64,000 nt of DNA from Leisingera daeponensis (GCF_019801465.1 NZ_JAHVJA010000001.1:558001-622000); one strand, 5' to 3'; shown: positions 27,299 to 39,070, numbered from the stretch's first letter. A program made the numbers and translations. The notes: generated by a model from the sequence alone, not told the origin.

Positions 27299-27835
27299 AT
27301 GAACTTGGAGCAGATCGTATGCCAGCAGGTTATCGAAACCGAGCGTTTTGTCCTGCGGCCGCTGAGGAAGTCTGACGCCGGCCTGATTGAGCACTATGTC
27401 AGCGACGCCCGTGTCGCCCGCATGACCCGCTCAGTGCCGCATCCGTTGCCGCCCGGTGCGGCCGAGGCCTTTGTCGCCCGCGCCATGGCAGAGGAGCGGG
27501 ATGAGGACGTCTGGGTTATCGATGGTACCATAGAGGGCGATTCCGAGTTGAAAGGCGTGATCGGGCTGAAGCGGATGGACCGCAACCAGTCGGAAGTCTC
27601 CTATTGGACTGCGCCTCCGTTTTGGAACACCGGGCTGGCGTCCGCGGCGCTGAAGGCGCTGGTTGACGCCAACCCGCAGAAGAACGATGCGATGTTTGCT
27701 TCCGTCTTTCAGGACAACCCGGCTTCGGCACGGGTTTTGATCCACTGCGGCTTTGATTACCTCGGCGATGCCGAAAGCTACTCGGTGGCGCGCGGCGCCT
27801 CCGTTCCAACCTGGACCTACAGCCGAAAACTGTGA
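27299..27835 (+). CDS. GNAT family N-acetyltransferase (RimJ/RimL type)
   Basis: Acetyl-CoA-dependent acetyltransferase of 178 residues. Typical features are the opening IETERFVLRPLRKSDAGLI, the SYWTAPPFWNTGLASAALKAL region with the acetyl-CoA loop (here G-L-A-S-A), and the closing CGFDYLGDAESYSVARG. The target may be a ribosomal protein N-terminus or a small molecule; sequence does not decide. ATG 27299 has GAGGAGGAG upstream; the frame is open further back without a site. It lies between rpmA and obg on the same strand, each with its own spacing, so it may be transcribed alone. Confidence 0.88.
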   Translation: MNLEQIVCQQVIETERFVLRPLRKSDAGLIEHYVSDARVARMTRSVPHPLPPGAAEAFVARAMAEERDEDVWVIDGTIEGDSELKGVIGLKRMDRNQSEVSYWTAPPFWNTGLASAALKALVDANPQKNDAMFASVFQDNPASARVLIHCGFDYLGDAESYSVARGASVPTWTYSRKL

Positions 27836-27946
27836 TTGGCGCGGCCTGCGCTTTGCGGTAAGGCAATCGAAACAGTCCCGCTAAGGCTTCGGGCCTTGGC
27901 GGGACACGTGTACTGCGCGGGCAGGAAATGTGTCCTGCCGCATTAA

Positions 27947-30084
<2,138 letters not shown>

Positions 30085-30159
30085 CTGAACATTCTGATAG
30101 ATTATCCCAGCCGGAACGGCATTCAATGCCGCACAGAGACCGGCAAGGGCGCGAGACAT

Positions 30160-31425
30160 ATGAGAGACAATGAAAACATTCCCGCCGTGATGGCGGAGCT
30201 TGGCAAACGTGCAAAGCAAGCGGCGCAAGTCCTGGCAACAGCCAGTGCGGAACGCAAACATGCAGCCTTGATCGGCACTGCGGAAGCGGTCTGGAGCCGC
30301 AGGGCAGAGATCATCGCAGCCAATGCGAAAGATTTGGAGTTCGGTCGCACCAAGGGCCTGTCGGACGCGATGATGGACCGGCTGATGCTGGATGAACCCC
30401 GTATCCAGGGCATCGTCGATGGACTGCGTGCAGTGGCGGAGCAGCGCGATCCGGTCGGCGAAGTGATGGAAGAGTGGGAACAGCCCACCGGGTTGAAAAT
30501 CCAGCGTGTGCGCACCCCGCTGGGGGTGATCGGCGTGATCTATGAAAGCCGCCCCAACGTCACCGCCGATGCCGGCGCGCTGTGCCTGAAATCGGGCAAT
30601 GCTGTGATCCTGCGCGGCGGCTCGGAAAGCTTCCACTCCAGCCAAGCAATCCATGCCTGTTTGGCGGAGGGGCTGAAATCCGCAGGCTTGCCGGAAGATG
30701 CTGTTCAACTGGTACCGACCCGCGACCGCGCCGCGGTGCAGGAACTTCTGACCATGACCGAATACGTCGACGTCATCGTGCCCCGCGGCGGCAAGGGGCT
30801 GGTCGGCCTGGTCCAGCGCGAGGCGCGGGTGCCTGTCTTTGCCCATCTTGAGGGCATCGTGCATATCTACCTCGACAAGGCTGCCGACCCGCAGAAGGCG
30901 CTGGATGTGGTGCTGAACGCCAAGACCCGCCGCACCGGTATCTGCGGCGCCGCCGAATGCCTGCTGATCCACCAGGATATTGCGCCGACGCTCGGCAAGG
31001 CGGTTCTGGAATCTCTTGCCGCTGCCGGCGTTGAAATCCGCGCCGAGGCAGGCCTGCCGGGCCCTGGCGGCATGACCGCCGCCACGGCTGAGGACTGGGG
31101 CAAGGAATATCTGGATTCCATCATCGCTGCCAAACAGGTAGCGGGCATAGATGAGGCGATCCAGCACATCCGCACGCATCATTCCCAGCACACCGACTGC
31201 ATCGTCACTGAGGATGAGGATGCGGTTCAGAAATTCTTTGCCGAGCTCGACAGCGCCATCCTGATGCACAATGCCTCCACTCAGTTTGCCGACGGTGGCG
31301 AATTCGGCATGGGGGCGGAAATCGGCATCGCGACCGGCAAGATGCATGCGCGCGGTCCGGTGGGGGCTACCCAGCTCACCAGCTTCAAATACCTGGTGCG
31401 CGGCAATGGAACCACCCGCGCCTGA
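30160..31425 (+). CDS. proA: Gamma-glutamyl phosphate reductase
   Basis: Second enzyme of proline synthesis, NADPH-dependent, 421 residues of the aldehyde-dehydrogenase superfamily. The catalytic cysteine is in [14 protein letters not shown] (Cys near residue 266), with IPRGGK-type nucleotide and FEGIVHIY-type segments before it ([20 protein letters not shown]). The gene follows proB and ends in a terminator shared with the converging chpT. Confidence 0.97.
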   Translation: MRDNENIPAVMAELGKRAKQAAQVLATASAERKHAALIGTAEAVWSRRAEIIAANAKDLEFGRTKGLSDAMMDRLMLDEPRIQGIVDGLRAVAEQRDPVGEVMEEWEQPTGLKIQRVRTPLGVIGVIYESRPNVTADAGALCLKSGNAVILRGGSESFHSSQAIHACLAEGLKSAGLPEDAVQLVPTRDRAAVQELLTMTEYVDVIVPRGGKGLVGLVQREARVPVFAHLEGIVHIYLDKAADPQKALDVVLNAKTRRTGICGAAECLLIHQDIAPTLGKAVLESLAAAGVEIRAEAGLPGPGGMTAATAEDWGKEYLDSIIAAKQVAGIDEAIQHIRTHHSQHTDCIVTEDEDAVQKFFAELDSAILMHNASTQFADGGEFGMGAEIGIATGKMHARGPVGATQLTSFKYLVRGNGTTRA

Positions 31426-31439
31426 TCCTCAGCAACGAA

Positions 31440-31470
31440 AAACGCCGGGCAGCCAGCCCGGCGTTTCCTT
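31440..31470. terminator. Bidirectional terminator between proA and chpT
   Basis: Ten-base perfect stem (31440-31449 / 31457-31466) with A-rich left and TTTCCTT right flanks. It serves both converging transcripts. Confidence 0.8.
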
Positions 31471-31484
31471 GAGCATGCCAGCGA

Positions 31485-32081
31485 TCAGAACTGCAGTGTT
31501 ATCTTTTCCAGATTCAGTTCCAACCGGACGGTGCGGCCAGCCTCTTTGGCAGCTTCCGGCAGCAACGCGAACTGAACCAGCGCCGGGGTGATCTCCGCGT
31601 TCGACCTGCCGCCGCTGATCCGCGCCCACAGCTCATCATCGACGGTCACCTTGCGGCCTTCGCCCATGACCGTCCATTTTCCGTCGGCAGAGAAGATCTT
31701 GACGGCGCCGCCATAGGGCAGGGCCGACTCCAGGCACAGCGCCGAAAGCAGTGCCAGCCGGGCCTCACTGCGGGTGCAGCCTTCGAGCGGCGACCATTGG
31801 TACTTGATGCGTCCGCCTTTGCTGATGTCCTCCAGCACCGATACGATCTCCGCCCGGGGAGTCTGCTGGTCGCCGGCTGCGCCGAAGGCGATGCGGAAGA
31901 AGCGGATGCGGGCATTTGCATTGGCGACGCTGTCGGAAATCAGTTCCAGTTCCGGACCGGACATGCTGCCGGCCATGCCCAGCAATTCAAGGCCGTTATT
32001 GATGGCGCCGACCGGGCTGATCAGATCATGACAGATCCGGGACCCTACCAATGCGGCCAGATTGGCGTTATCTACACCCAT
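31485..32081 (-). CDS. chpT: Histidine phosphotransferase ChpT
   Basis: Phosphotransfer protein linking the hybrid kinase CckA to CtrA and CpdR in the alphaproteobacterial cell-cycle/flagellar pathway; 198 residues. The DHp-like helix contains the phosphorylated histidine in GSRICHDLISPVGAINNGLE (His near residue 21), and the rest forms a degenerate ATPase-like domain with no N- or G-box. The start is ATG 32081 with GGAGGAAG nine bases upstream; the frame is open further upstream to 32150 but overlaps the divergent gene. In Rhodobacteraceae this pathway governs motility and gene-transfer-agent genes rather than viability. Confidence 0.9.
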   Translation of the reverse strand: MGVDNANLAALVGSRICHDLISPVGAINNGLELLGMAGSMSGPELELISDSVANANARIRFFRIAFGAAGDQQTPRAEIVSVLEDISKGGRIKYQWSPLEGCTRSEARLALLSALCLESALPYGGAVKIFSADGKWTVMGEGRKVTVDDELWARISGGRSNAEITPALVQFALLPEAAKEAGRTVRLELNLEKITLQF

Positions 32082-32115
32082 AACAAATACTTCCTCCAAA
32101 CTGGGCCATCCGCAA

Positions 32116-32298
32116 ATGAATGACCTCAACGCTATTTTAGCCCCCGGCATGTTTGTCCGGCACCCGGATCACCCTGAGTGGGGCGTGGGACAGGTCCAGT
32201 CAAACGCGGGCGGCAAGATCACTGTCAATTTTCCCGATCAGGGAAAGCTTGTGATTGACGGAGCGCGCGTCTCCCTTATTCCCGTCTTTGATCCATAA
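32116..32298 (+). CDS. DUF3553 small protein
   Basis: 60-residue protein with the family pattern APGMFVRHPDHPEWGVGQVQS and GGKITVNFPDQGKLVID, a small beta-barrel fold related to the CarD/SH3-like 'GxGxVQS' domains. It is divergent from chpT by 34 bp, an arrangement kept in many alphaproteobacteria, so the two promoters overlap. Function unknown; an RNA-polymerase or DNA-associated role is inferred from similarity to the UvrD C-terminal domain. Confidence 0.9.
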   Translation: MNDLNAILAPGMFVRHPDHPEWGVGQVQSNAGGKITVNFPDQGKLVIDGARVSLIPVFDP

Positions 32299-32301
32299 CG
32301 G

Positions 32302-32317
32302 TTTATGAAGGGTTAAC
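32302..32317. promoter_or_regulatory. CtrA-like site (one mismatch) upstream of olsB
   Basis: TTTA-N7-TTAAC differs from the CtrA consensus TTAA-N7-TTAAC at one base. It lies 88 bp upstream of olsB, just after the DUF3553 stop codon. Confidence 0.3.
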
Positions 32318-32404
32318 GAAGTCCCTCAAATTTTTACCAACTGCTGCGCGCTCTTTGCCTGAATGGCGAAAAGCGCTCAAGCCTGAACTATGCAAGGTGA
32401 CCGA

Positions 32405-33166
32405 ATGCCAGACATGTCCTCGCAGTTTTCCGTGAAAATTGCCGAAACGGAGGAAGACCTGCAGGCTGCCCAGGCGTTGCGCTATGATGTCTTCGTCCGC
32501 GAGCTGGGAGGCGGCGGCGAGATGGTGGATCACGATGCCGGCTTGGAACGGGACCGGTTCGACCCCTTTTTTGACCACATGCTGGTGACAGATGAAGCCA
32601 AAGGCATGGTGGTCGGTGTGTACCGGCTGCTGCGCGATGATCAGGCGGCCAGAGCAGGACAGTTTTATTCCGAGGACGAATACGATCTGAGCGTTCTAAA
32701 AACCTCCGGCCGCCGGCTGCTGGAACTGGGGCGTTCGTGCCTGCACGCCGACTACCGCGGCGGCATGGCGATGTTCCACCTCTGGTCTGGACTGGCGCAA
32801 TATGTCGAGCGGCACGGGATAGAGATTCTTTTCGGCGTGGCCAGCTTCCACGGAACCGACCCGCATGCGCTGGCCAATCCTCTGGCGATGCTGCACCAAA
32901 ACCATCTGGCGCCGCCGGACCTGCGGGTACGGTCGAAAATCCTTCAGTCCATGGACTTGGTGAGCGCGGATAGACTGGACCGCAAGCGGGCGATGGTGGA
33001 AACACCTGCGCTGATCAAGGCATATCTGCGGCTCGGCGGGTTTGTCGGAGAGGGCGCTTATATTGATCACGCGTTCAACACCACTGATGTCTGCTTGCTC
33101 CTGGACACCGAGCGGATGAACGAACGGCAGCGGAAGATCTACGCAGGAGGCCGGGGCAGGGAATGA
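32405..33166 (+). CDS. olsB: Ornithine-acyl[ACP] N-acyltransferase (ornithine lipid synthesis)
   Basis: First enzyme of ornithine-lipid synthesis, transferring a 3-hydroxyacyl group from ACP to the alpha-amino group of ornithine; 253 residues in a GNAT-like fold. Family features are QALRYDVFVRELGGGGE near the N-terminus, LELGRSCLHADYRGG in the middle and FGVASFHGTDP. The start is ATG 32405 with AAGGTG five bases upstream; an ATG at 32390 overlaps that site. The gene overlaps olsA by four bases. In other bacteria ols genes respond to phosphate starvation, but no clear Pho box was seen here. Confidence 0.9.
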   Translation: MPDMSSQFSVKIAETEEDLQAAQALRYDVFVRELGGGGEMVDHDAGLERDRFDPFFDHMLVTDEAKGMVVGVYRLLRDDQAARAGQFYSEDEYDLSVLKTSGRRLLELGRSCLHADYRGGMAMFHLWSGLAQYVERHGIEILFGVASFHGTDPHALANPLAMLHQNHLAPPDLRVRSKILQSMDLVSADRLDRKRAMVETPALIKAYLRLGGFVGEGAYIDHAFNTTDVCLLLDTERMNERQRKIYAGGRGRE

Positions 33167-33993
33167 ACATCAGCTGGCAAAGTAAGGAGGCGCCCGATCC
33201 GGTCCGCATTGGCGCCCTGGGGTGGTGCCTGGCGCTGCTGCGCGGGATCCCGCTGGCGTTGCTGGTGTTTGGCGGGCTGCTGCTCCTGCTGACCCTGCGG
33301 GTGGTTGAGCGGCCGCTGTTCGGGCTCAAGCGGCCAGTCACGCCGTTCATCACTCAGTTCGTCTGCCGCAATGCCTTCCGGCTTATGGGAATCCGCTACA
33401 AAACCCGCGGCTCCCTCATGCAGCAGCGCGGGCCGGTTGTGGCGAACCACTCCTCCTGGCTGGACATTTTCGCCCTGAATGCGCGCAAGCGGATCTATTT
33501 CGTGTCAAAGGCTGAGGTCGCCGAATGGCCGGGCATCGGCTGGCTGGCGCGGGCCACCGGTACTGTGTTCATCGAACGCGACCCCAGAAAAGCGAGGGAG
33601 CAGGCGGACCTGTTCGAGCAGCGGCTGCGCGCCGGGCATAAACTGCTGTTTTTCCCGGAAGGCACGTCAACCGACGGGCTGCGGGTTTTGCGTTTTAAAA
33701 CAACACTCTTCGCCGCATTTTTCACAGATCATCTACGGAACGGCCTGCACGTTCAGCCAGTGTCCGTGGTGTATCATGCACCAGACGGCGCGCCCGCCCG
33801 GTTCTATGGCTGGTGGGGGGACATGGATTTTGGCCCGCACCTTCTCAAGGTTCTGGCCGCCCCGCGCCAGGGAACGGTGGAGCTGGTCTATCATCCGCCT
33901 CTGAAAGTGGCGGATTTTCCGGACCGGAAGGCGCTGGCCGCCAGGGCGGAGCAATTAGTGCGCCGCGGGCATCAGGACGCACTGCAAGCCTGA
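33163..33993 (+). CDS. olsA: Lyso-ornithine lipid O-acyltransferase (PlsC family)
   Basis: Second enzyme of ornithine-lipid synthesis, adding a fatty acyl group to the 3-hydroxyl of lyso-ornithine lipid; 276 residues. There is an N-terminal membrane helix (about 23-45), the PlsC catalytic NHSSWLDIF (H-x4-D) and the acyl-acceptor motif FFPEGTSTDG. PlsC phosphatidate synthesis is an alternative, but the 4-base overlap with olsB supports OlsA. Confidence 0.88.
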   Translation: MNISWQSKEAPDPVRIGALGWCLALLRGIPLALLVFGGLLLLLTLRVVERPLFGLKRPVTPFITQFVCRNAFRLMGIRYKTRGSLMQQRGPVVANHSSWLDIFALNARKRIYFVSKAEVAEWPGIGWLARATGTVFIERDPRKAREQADLFEQRLRAGHKLLFFPEGTSTDGLRVLRFKTTLFAAFFTDHLRNGLHVQPVSVVYHAPDGAPARFYGWWGDMDFGPHLLKVLAAPRQGTVELVYHPPLKVADFPDRKALAARAEQLVRRGHQDALQA

Positions 33994-34030
33994 AATCCGG
34001 GGCAGGGTGGCGTTTTCTGCGGGACGGGCC

Positions 34031-34059
34031 TTGCCAGCTGGCAATAACTGCTCTATAGG
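34031..34059 (+). promoter_or_regulatory. rpsB: rpsB promoter with palindrome over the -35 element
   Basis: TTGCCA (34031-34036), 17-base spacer, TATAGG (34054-34059), giving a leader of about 115 bases before rpsB. The -35 is the left half of a perfect 14-bp palindrome TTGCCAGCTGGCAA (34031-34044). The leader contains an inverted repeat (CAGGG / CCCTG near 34096-34112) that may serve S2 autoregulation. Confidence 0.65.
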
Positions 34060-34181
34060 CGCGCATACGAACCCGCAGGCGGGGTTTGGCCTGATCAGGG
34101 GAGACATCCCTGACGGACCCCCGGTTGGAGCATCTGCTCTGAACCCCCGCCGAGGATAGAAACCGGAAAGGAAAGAATAGC

Positions 34182-34952
34182 ATGGCTCTTCCCGAGTTCA
34201 CCATGCGTCAGCTGCTGGAAGCTGGCGTTCACTTCGGCCACCAGACTCAGCGCTGGAACCCGCGCATGTCGCCCTTCATCTACGGCGCGCGCAACGGCAT
34301 CCATATCATGGACCTCACCCAGACTGTTCCGATGCTGGACCAGGCGCTGCAGGTTGTCCGTGACACCGTTGCCAAGGGCGGCCGTATCTTGTTCGTCGGC
34401 ACCAAACGCCAGGCCGCAGGCCCGATCGCCGAAGCTGCCGAGAAATCCGCTCAGTACTACATGAACCACCGCTGGCTGGGCGGCACTCTGACCAACTGGA
34501 AAACCGTTTCCCAGTCGATCAACCGCCTGAAGGAAATCGACGAGAAGATGTCCACCGGCGCTGAAGGCCTGACCAAGAAAGAGCGTCTGGGCATGGAACG
34601 CGACCAGGAGAAGCTGCAGGCCTCCCTGGGCGGCATCCGCGAAATGGGCGGCGTGCCGGACCTGCTGTTCGTCATCGACGTGAAAAAAGAAGCACTGGCC
34701 ATCGCTGAAGCCAAGAAACTGGGCATCCCGGTTGTGGCTGTTGTCGACACCAACTGCTCCCCCGATGGCGTGGACTACATCATCCCGGGCAACGACGACG
34801 CATCGCGCGCCATCTCGCTGTACTGCGATCTGGTTGCCCGCGCGGCTCTGGACGGCATGTCGGCTCAGCTGGGCGCAGCAGGCGTTGACCTGGGCGCGCT
34901 GGAAGAGGCACCGGCAGAAGAAGCCGTGGCTGAAGAAGCCGCCGAAGCCTGA
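34182..34952 (+). CDS. rpsB: 30S ribosomal protein S2
   Basis: Small-subunit protein needed with S1 for translation initiation; 256 residues. It begins [29 protein letters not shown], of which [11 protein letters not shown] is the S2 signature, and includes [12 protein letters not shown] and the second signature near residue 190 ([20 protein letters not shown]). The C-terminus is an acidic Ala/Glu tail. Co-transcribed with tsf, the usual pair. Confidence 0.98.
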   Translation: MALPEFTMRQLLEAGVHFGHQTQRWNPRMSPFIYGARNGIHIMDLTQTVPMLDQALQVVRDTVAKGGRILFVGTKRQAAGPIAEAAEKSAQYYMNHRWLGGTLTNWKTVSQSINRLKEIDEKMSTGAEGLTKKERLGMERDQEKLQASLGGIREMGGVPDLLFVIDVKKEALAIAEAKKLGIPVVAVVDTNCSPDGVDYIIPGNDDASRAISLYCDLVARAALDGMSAQLGAAGVDLGALEEAPAEEAVAEEAAEA

Positions 34953-34978
34953 TCCGTCCTGTCACGGAACTGACATGC

Positions 34979-35012
34979 GGGGCAGGGTATCACCTGCCCC
35001 AAATCTGTTTTT
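34979..35012 (+). terminator. Partial terminator/attenuator between rpsB and tsf
   Basis: Eight-base GC-rich perfect stem (34979-34986 / 34993-35000), 6-base loop, then AAATCTGTTTTT. As in E. coli, it probably allows partial read-through so that S2 and EF-Ts levels can differ. Confidence 0.7.
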
Positions 35013-35031
35013 GAATTGAGGAGAGCCTAAG

Positions 35032-35907
35032 ATGGCAATCACTGCAGCAATGGTGAAAGAACTGCGCGAATCCACCGGCGCAGGCATGATGGACGCGAAA
35101 AAAGCACTGGTCGAAAACAACGGCGACATGGAAGCCGCGGTTGACTGGCTGCGCACCAAGGGCCTGGCGAAAGCCGCCAAGAAATCCGGCCGCACCGCCG
35201 CAGAAGGACTGGTGGCCGTTGTCGTCGAAGGCGGCAAAGGCGTTGCTGTCGAGGTGAACTCCGAAACCGACTTCGTTGCCAAGAACGGCGAATTCCAGTC
35301 CATGGTGGCTGGCATCGCCAAGGCGGCCCTGAACGCCGACGACGTCGAAGCGCTGAAGGCGGCCGACCTGGGCGGCAAATCCGTTGCCGATACCCTGACC
35401 GACAAGATCGCCACCATCGGCGAGAACATGTCGCTGCGCCGCATGGAGAAGCTGGAAGGCGAGACCGTCATCTCCTACGTCCACAACGCCGCGGCCGAAG
35501 GCATGGGCAAGATCGGCGTTCTGGTCGCCATGACCGGCGGCGACGAAGCCATCGGCAAGCAGGTTGCAATGCACATTGCAGCCGTGAACCCGGCCGCGCT
35601 GTCTGCAGCTGACCTGGACGCCTCCGTGGTTGAAAAGGAAAAGCAGGTCCAGATGGACATCGCCCGCGAGTCCGGCAAGCCGGAGCAGGTGATCGAAAAG
35701 ATGATCGAAGGCCGCATGAAGAAATTCGTGGCTGAATCGACCCTGCTGAACCAGCAGTTCGTGGTGAACCCGGACCTGACCGTGGAAGCCGCTGCCAAAG
35801 AAGCTGGCGCCACCATCACCGGCTTTGTCCGCGTTGAAGTTGGCGAAGGCATCGAAGTCGAGAAAGAAGACTTCGCAGCTGAAGTGGCCAAGGCTGCTCA
35901 GGGCTGA
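35032..35907 (+). CDS. tsf: Elongation factor Ts
   Basis: Guanine-nucleotide exchange factor for EF-Tu; 291 residues. The N-terminal UBA-like domain starts [20 protein letters not shown] with the EF-Ts signature 1 ([16 protein letters not shown]), and signature 2 is [13 protein letters not shown] near residues 74-86. Two dimerisation-type core subdomains follow. It ends before a strong terminator. Confidence 0.98.
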   Translation: MAITAAMVKELRESTGAGMMDAKKALVENNGDMEAAVDWLRTKGLAKAAKKSGRTAAEGLVAVVVEGGKGVAVEVNSETDFVAKNGEFQSMVAGIAKAALNADDVEALKAADLGGKSVADTLTDKIATIGENMSLRRMEKLEGETVISYVHNAAAEGMGKIGVLVAMTGGDEAIGKQVAMHIAAVNPAALSAADLDASVVEKEKQVQMDIARESGKPEQVIEKMIEGRMKKFVAESTLLNQQFVVNPDLTVEAAAKEAGATITGFVRVEVGEGIEVEKEDFAAEVAKAAQG

Positions 35908-35938
35908 TCGGCTCTTCTTACAGCTTGGAAATTTGAAG

Positions 35939-35970
35939 CCGGCGGGATCACCTCCTGCCGGTTTTCTTTT
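35939..35970 (+). terminator. Rho-independent terminator of rpsB-tsf
   Basis: Eight-base stem (35939-35946 / 35954-35961, one G-U pair) with a 7-base loop and TTTTCTTTT. Confidence 0.85.
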
Positions 35971-36383
35971 GCGCTGGGGGCGGTGGTTCAGTGCCCGGTC
36001 AGTGCGCTGCGGGCCTGGAGAAAACGACTGTCCGAAAATGCCCGGAGGCCTGCAAGGAAAGGTCGAGGGGCCCCGCTGATGGGGATGGGCAGGACCCCTC
36101 ATGTATCGGGGCAGGACACGGATCTATACGTGCCTGCCCCCGATCAGGTAGGAGAGCCCTGTAATCGCAGGGGTCGATACCCAAAGTTCCTTGGCTAAAG
36201 CCACCACTCACGGAACATGTGCAAACTGCAATGAAATAACCTTTAACGGTAGTAGTGAAAACCATACTTTTGACGCCGTTTGGCGTCTGTGCGCGGTGGT
36301 TTGAAACGGAAACGGAGCCGGGATAAAATATGAGGCTGATTCAAATGTTTGCGGCGCTAAATTGAGGGGCAGGGCGGCGCCGG
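35971..36383. other. Non-coding stretch between tsf and luxR
   Basis: 413 bp between converging genes with no supported gene; a 71-codon plus frame (35983-36198) lacks a binding site and has irregular composition. A short hairpin (CCCTG / CAGGG near 36155-36170) is visible. The right part is AT-richer than the surroundings. Nothing else identified. Confidence 0.5.
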
Positions 36384-37139
36384 TCAGGCATCCATGACAT
36401 ACATCTGATTGTGCAGTGCCGCCTTCAGGACAGCCTGTGCAGTGGTCTCGACAGACAAGGTTTCCCGGGCCAGCCGGAGGTGCTTTTCAATCGTCGCGGG
36501 TGTCAGGCCCATCAGCAAGGCAATGTCCTGCGTGGTCTTGCCGTCTCCGACCCATTGCAGGACCTCCCGCTGCCGTTTGGTCAGGTTCCGTTTCCGGGCG
36601 GCGTAAGGCAGGGTTTGGATCTTCAGGTGCGCGACATTGTTCATCAGAACGATATCGTCTCCGGATTTCTCCCACAGCGCGTCCACAGCATCCTGGCTCA
36701 GGCCGCGCCGGGCTCCCAATGATATCGCGCCCTTGTAGCGCGGAGAGGCGGAGTAAAAGCTGACGGTGTAGCCGGCCGTTATGTCCAGGGCTTGGTTGAA
36801 TTCAAGCACCTTGCGGGCCTCAGGCCCGAGGTCTCCGTTGGCTTCCATCTCCTGGACAATCCGCCAACTGCCGGCGCCTTCATTTTCCAGCGCCCAGCGA
36901 AGCATCGGCGCATGGAAATAGAGCCCCTTGTTCAGAAAGCCCTCAAGATAAGTTTCGTCATGGTTTGACAGAACAACAAAGTCTTCCGGGTCGCCCAAAG
37001 ACGTCTCCGTCTTGTAGCGGGTGTAGCCATAGATCAGCCGGTCAAAACCAAACTCGCCCATTTGCTGGACATGGCCGTGCCACAACTCTTCGAGGCTCCG
37101 CGCGCCGCAGACGAAGTTCAGGTATTTCTTTATTTTCAT
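36384..37139 (-). CDS. LuxR family regulator with autoinducer-binding domain (LuxR solo)
   Basis: Transcription factor of 251 residues: N-terminal Autoind_bind domain (about 15-165) and a C-terminal LuxR helix-turn-helix (about 180-245, with [22 protein letters not shown] and [15 protein letters not shown]). No luxI is present in the window. In TraR/LuxR the ligand-contact motif is Y..(D)P....W; here the equivalent stretch reads [11 protein letters not shown], so the usual aspartate is replaced, which suggests an altered or absent acyl-homoserine-lactone response. It overlaps the end of aroQ by four bases, so expression is coupled to shikimate-pathway aroQ. Confidence 0.87.
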   Translation of the reverse strand: MKIKKYLNFVCGARSLEELWHGHVQQMGEFGFDRLIYGYTRYKTETSLGDPEDFVVLSNHDETYLEGFLNKGLYFHAPMLRWALENEGAGSWRIVQEMEANGDLGPEARKVLEFNQALDITAGYTVSFYSASPRYKGAISLGARRGLSQDAVDALWEKSGDDIVLMNNVAHLKIQTLPYAARKRNLTKRQREVLQWVGDGKTTQDIALLMGLTPATIEKHLRLARETLSVETTAQAVLKAALHNQMYVMDA

Positions 37140-37585
37140 GCCGCGCCGGCCTCACGCAGATGCGTGGCGAGTGCATCCAGTGCAAGCAAGTAGCCTTGGG
37201 CGCCAAAACCGCAGATCTGTCCCAGCGCCGCCTTGGAAATGTAAGAGGTGTGTCGAAAAGGCTCGCGTGCGTGAATATTGGAAAGATGCACTTCAACTGA
37301 CGGGATTTCCACGGAAATCAGTGCGTCCATCAAGGCAATTGAAGTGTGGGTGTAAGCACCGGCGTTCAGGATAATTCCATCGTGCCGCCCTTTGGCGTCG
37401 TGGATGGCGTCAATCAGGGCGCCTTCGTGGTTTGACTGAAGGCAGGTCACGTCCAGGCCAAGCTTCTTGGCGTGGTCAGCACAGGCGTCTTCTACCATTG
37501 CCAGAGTAACTGATCCGTAGACTTCTGGCTGGCGGGTGCCCAGCAGGTTCAGATTTGGTCCGTTCAATACCAGAATACTCGCCAT
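37136..37585 (-). CDS. aroQ: 3-Dehydroquinate dehydratase, type II
   Basis: Third step of the shikimate pathway (3-dehydroquinate to 3-dehydroshikimate); 149 residues, standard for the dodecameric type II enzyme. The N-terminal signature [21 protein letters not shown] contains the catalytic loop Arg and Tyr, given here as [14 protein letters not shown] near residues 5-18, and the later segment [17 protein letters not shown] carries the catalytic His. First gene of the aroQ-luxR pair. Confidence 0.96.
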   Translation of the reverse strand: MASILVLNGPNLNLLGTRQPEVYGSVTLAMVEDACADHAKKLGLDVTCLQSNHEGALIDAIHDAKGRHDGIILNAGAYTHTSIALMDALISVEIPSVEVHLSNIHAREPFRHTSYISKAALGQICGFGAQGYLLALDALATHLREAGAA

Positions 37586-37858
37586 CAGATGTATGTCCTT
37601 GCCGTCTTTCCCATTGAACTACTAAGACAAATTTACTTCGAAAGCGAACAAACAAACGCATAAAGCTGAAAAAAAAGCCGCATAACCTGCTCTGGTTGAA
37701 GCCTTGAAATGCGGCGTTTCCGGCAATTTTGCCCGAAGAGAAAATCCGGGTCAGAGCCTCCTGGAAACACGAAAGCCGCTCGACCTCGCCGGTCATGCAA
37801 CGCATTATTCCTGAAATTGCCGGTTATGAAAATAGCCGGGTACTGGCGGGAGGCGGCA

Positions 37859-39070
37859 ATGGATACCGGACGGCTGGAAAGGATCAAATCCTGGCAGCAA
37901 CGTTATGTGAATGAACAAAAATATCCAGGAAGCGCTGTGCTGGTCTGGCGCGGCGGTAAGGAGGTGTGCTTTCACGCCGCGGGACTGCGCAACATCGAGG
38001 AAGACCTGCCATTCACCCGCGACACGCTGGTGCGTCTCTACTCGATGACAAAGCCGGTCACCTCGGTGGCCATCATGATTTTGCTGGAGCGCGGGCTGTT
38101 TCATCTGGATGCGCCTGTCAGCGACTTTCTTCCGGAATTCAGCTGCATGGAGGCATTGGTACCAGGCGCAAGCGCCATTGATCAGACAGAGCCATGCCCG
38201 CCGCCGACACTGCATCAGCTACTGACCCATACCAGCGGTCTGAGCTATCCGTTCAATCCCGGTGTCCTGCCGGAAGCGATGGCGTCTAAGGATTTGATGT
38301 TCAAACCGGACCAGGGATCGCTGGACCGCATGGTTGAACGCCTGTCCCGGCTGCCGCTGGCCTTCCAGCCGGGAAACCGCTGGGAATATTCCGTGGCAGC
38401 CGACGTGCTGGGCCGTGTCATCGAAGTGGTGTCCGGCCGGCCGTTTGGCGATTTTTTGGCCGATGAGATCTTCGCACCACTCGGCATGACACAGACCGGA
38501 TTTCGCGTGCCGGATGGGGCAGGGAACCGCTTTGCGTCTCTCTATACGCCTTTGGCCGGTGATGCGATGGCGTTGAATTCAGCAGTGACCAGCGGTGAGA
38601 GCCTGCGGCTGACGGACAGCTACGGGCGCTCTCCGTTTGAACATGCTGACATGCAATCCGGCGGCGGCGGTCTGGTTGGAAACATTGATGATTACATGAA
38701 ATTCGCCGAAATGCTCCGGTGCCGCGGCAGGTTTGGAGATAGCTTTATTATCGGACCGCAAACTGCTGATTTCATGATGCAAAACCATCTTTCAGGCGAA
38801 ATTGCCTCGATGGGGCCGCTCAGCTTCGCTGAACAGCCGATGCAGGGCATGGGGTTTGGTCTCGGCGGCGCCGTGGTGCTGAACCCGGTGCGTGCGCGCT
38901 GTCCGGGATCCATTGGGGATTTCTGCTGGGGCGGCATTGCCTCAACCTTCTTCTGGGTGGACCGCCAGCTGGATTTGTCGGTGGTGTTCCTCACGCAGCT
39001 TGCGCCGTCCAGCTCGTATCCGTCACGTCCTGAACTCAAGGCACTGGTGCATGCGGCAATCACGGATTAA
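37859..39070 (+). CDS. Class C beta-lactamase-like serine hydrolase
   Basis: Member of the penicillin-binding-protein/beta-lactamase fold, 403 residues, without signal peptide, so probably a cytoplasmic esterase rather than a resistance enzyme. The nucleophile motif SxxK is SMTK near residue 66; the Tyr motif appears as WEYSVAADVLGRVIEVVSG, typical of EstB-type esterases where YxN is replaced. The start is ATG 37859 with GGGAGG six bases upstream; ATG 37826 is an alternative. Substrate unknown. Divergent from aroQ. Confidence 0.85.
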   Translation: MDTGRLERIKSWQQRYVNEQKYPGSAVLVWRGGKEVCFHAAGLRNIEEDLPFTRDTLVRLYSMTKPVTSVAIMILLERGLFHLDAPVSDFLPEFSCMEALVPGASAIDQTEPCPPPTLHQLLTHTSGLSYPFNPGVLPEAMASKDLMFKPDQGSLDRMVERLSRLPLAFQPGNRWEYSVAADVLGRVIEVVSGRPFGDFLADEIFAPLGMTQTGFRVPDGAGNRFASLYTPLAGDAMALNSAVTSGESLRLTDSYGRSPFEHADMQSGGGGLVGNIDDYMKFAEMLRCRGRFGDSFIIGPQTADFMMQNHLSGEIASMGPLSFAEQPMQGMGFGLGGAVVLNPVRARCPGSIGDFCWGGIASTFFWVDRQLDLSVVFLTQLAPSSSYPSRPELKALVHAAITD

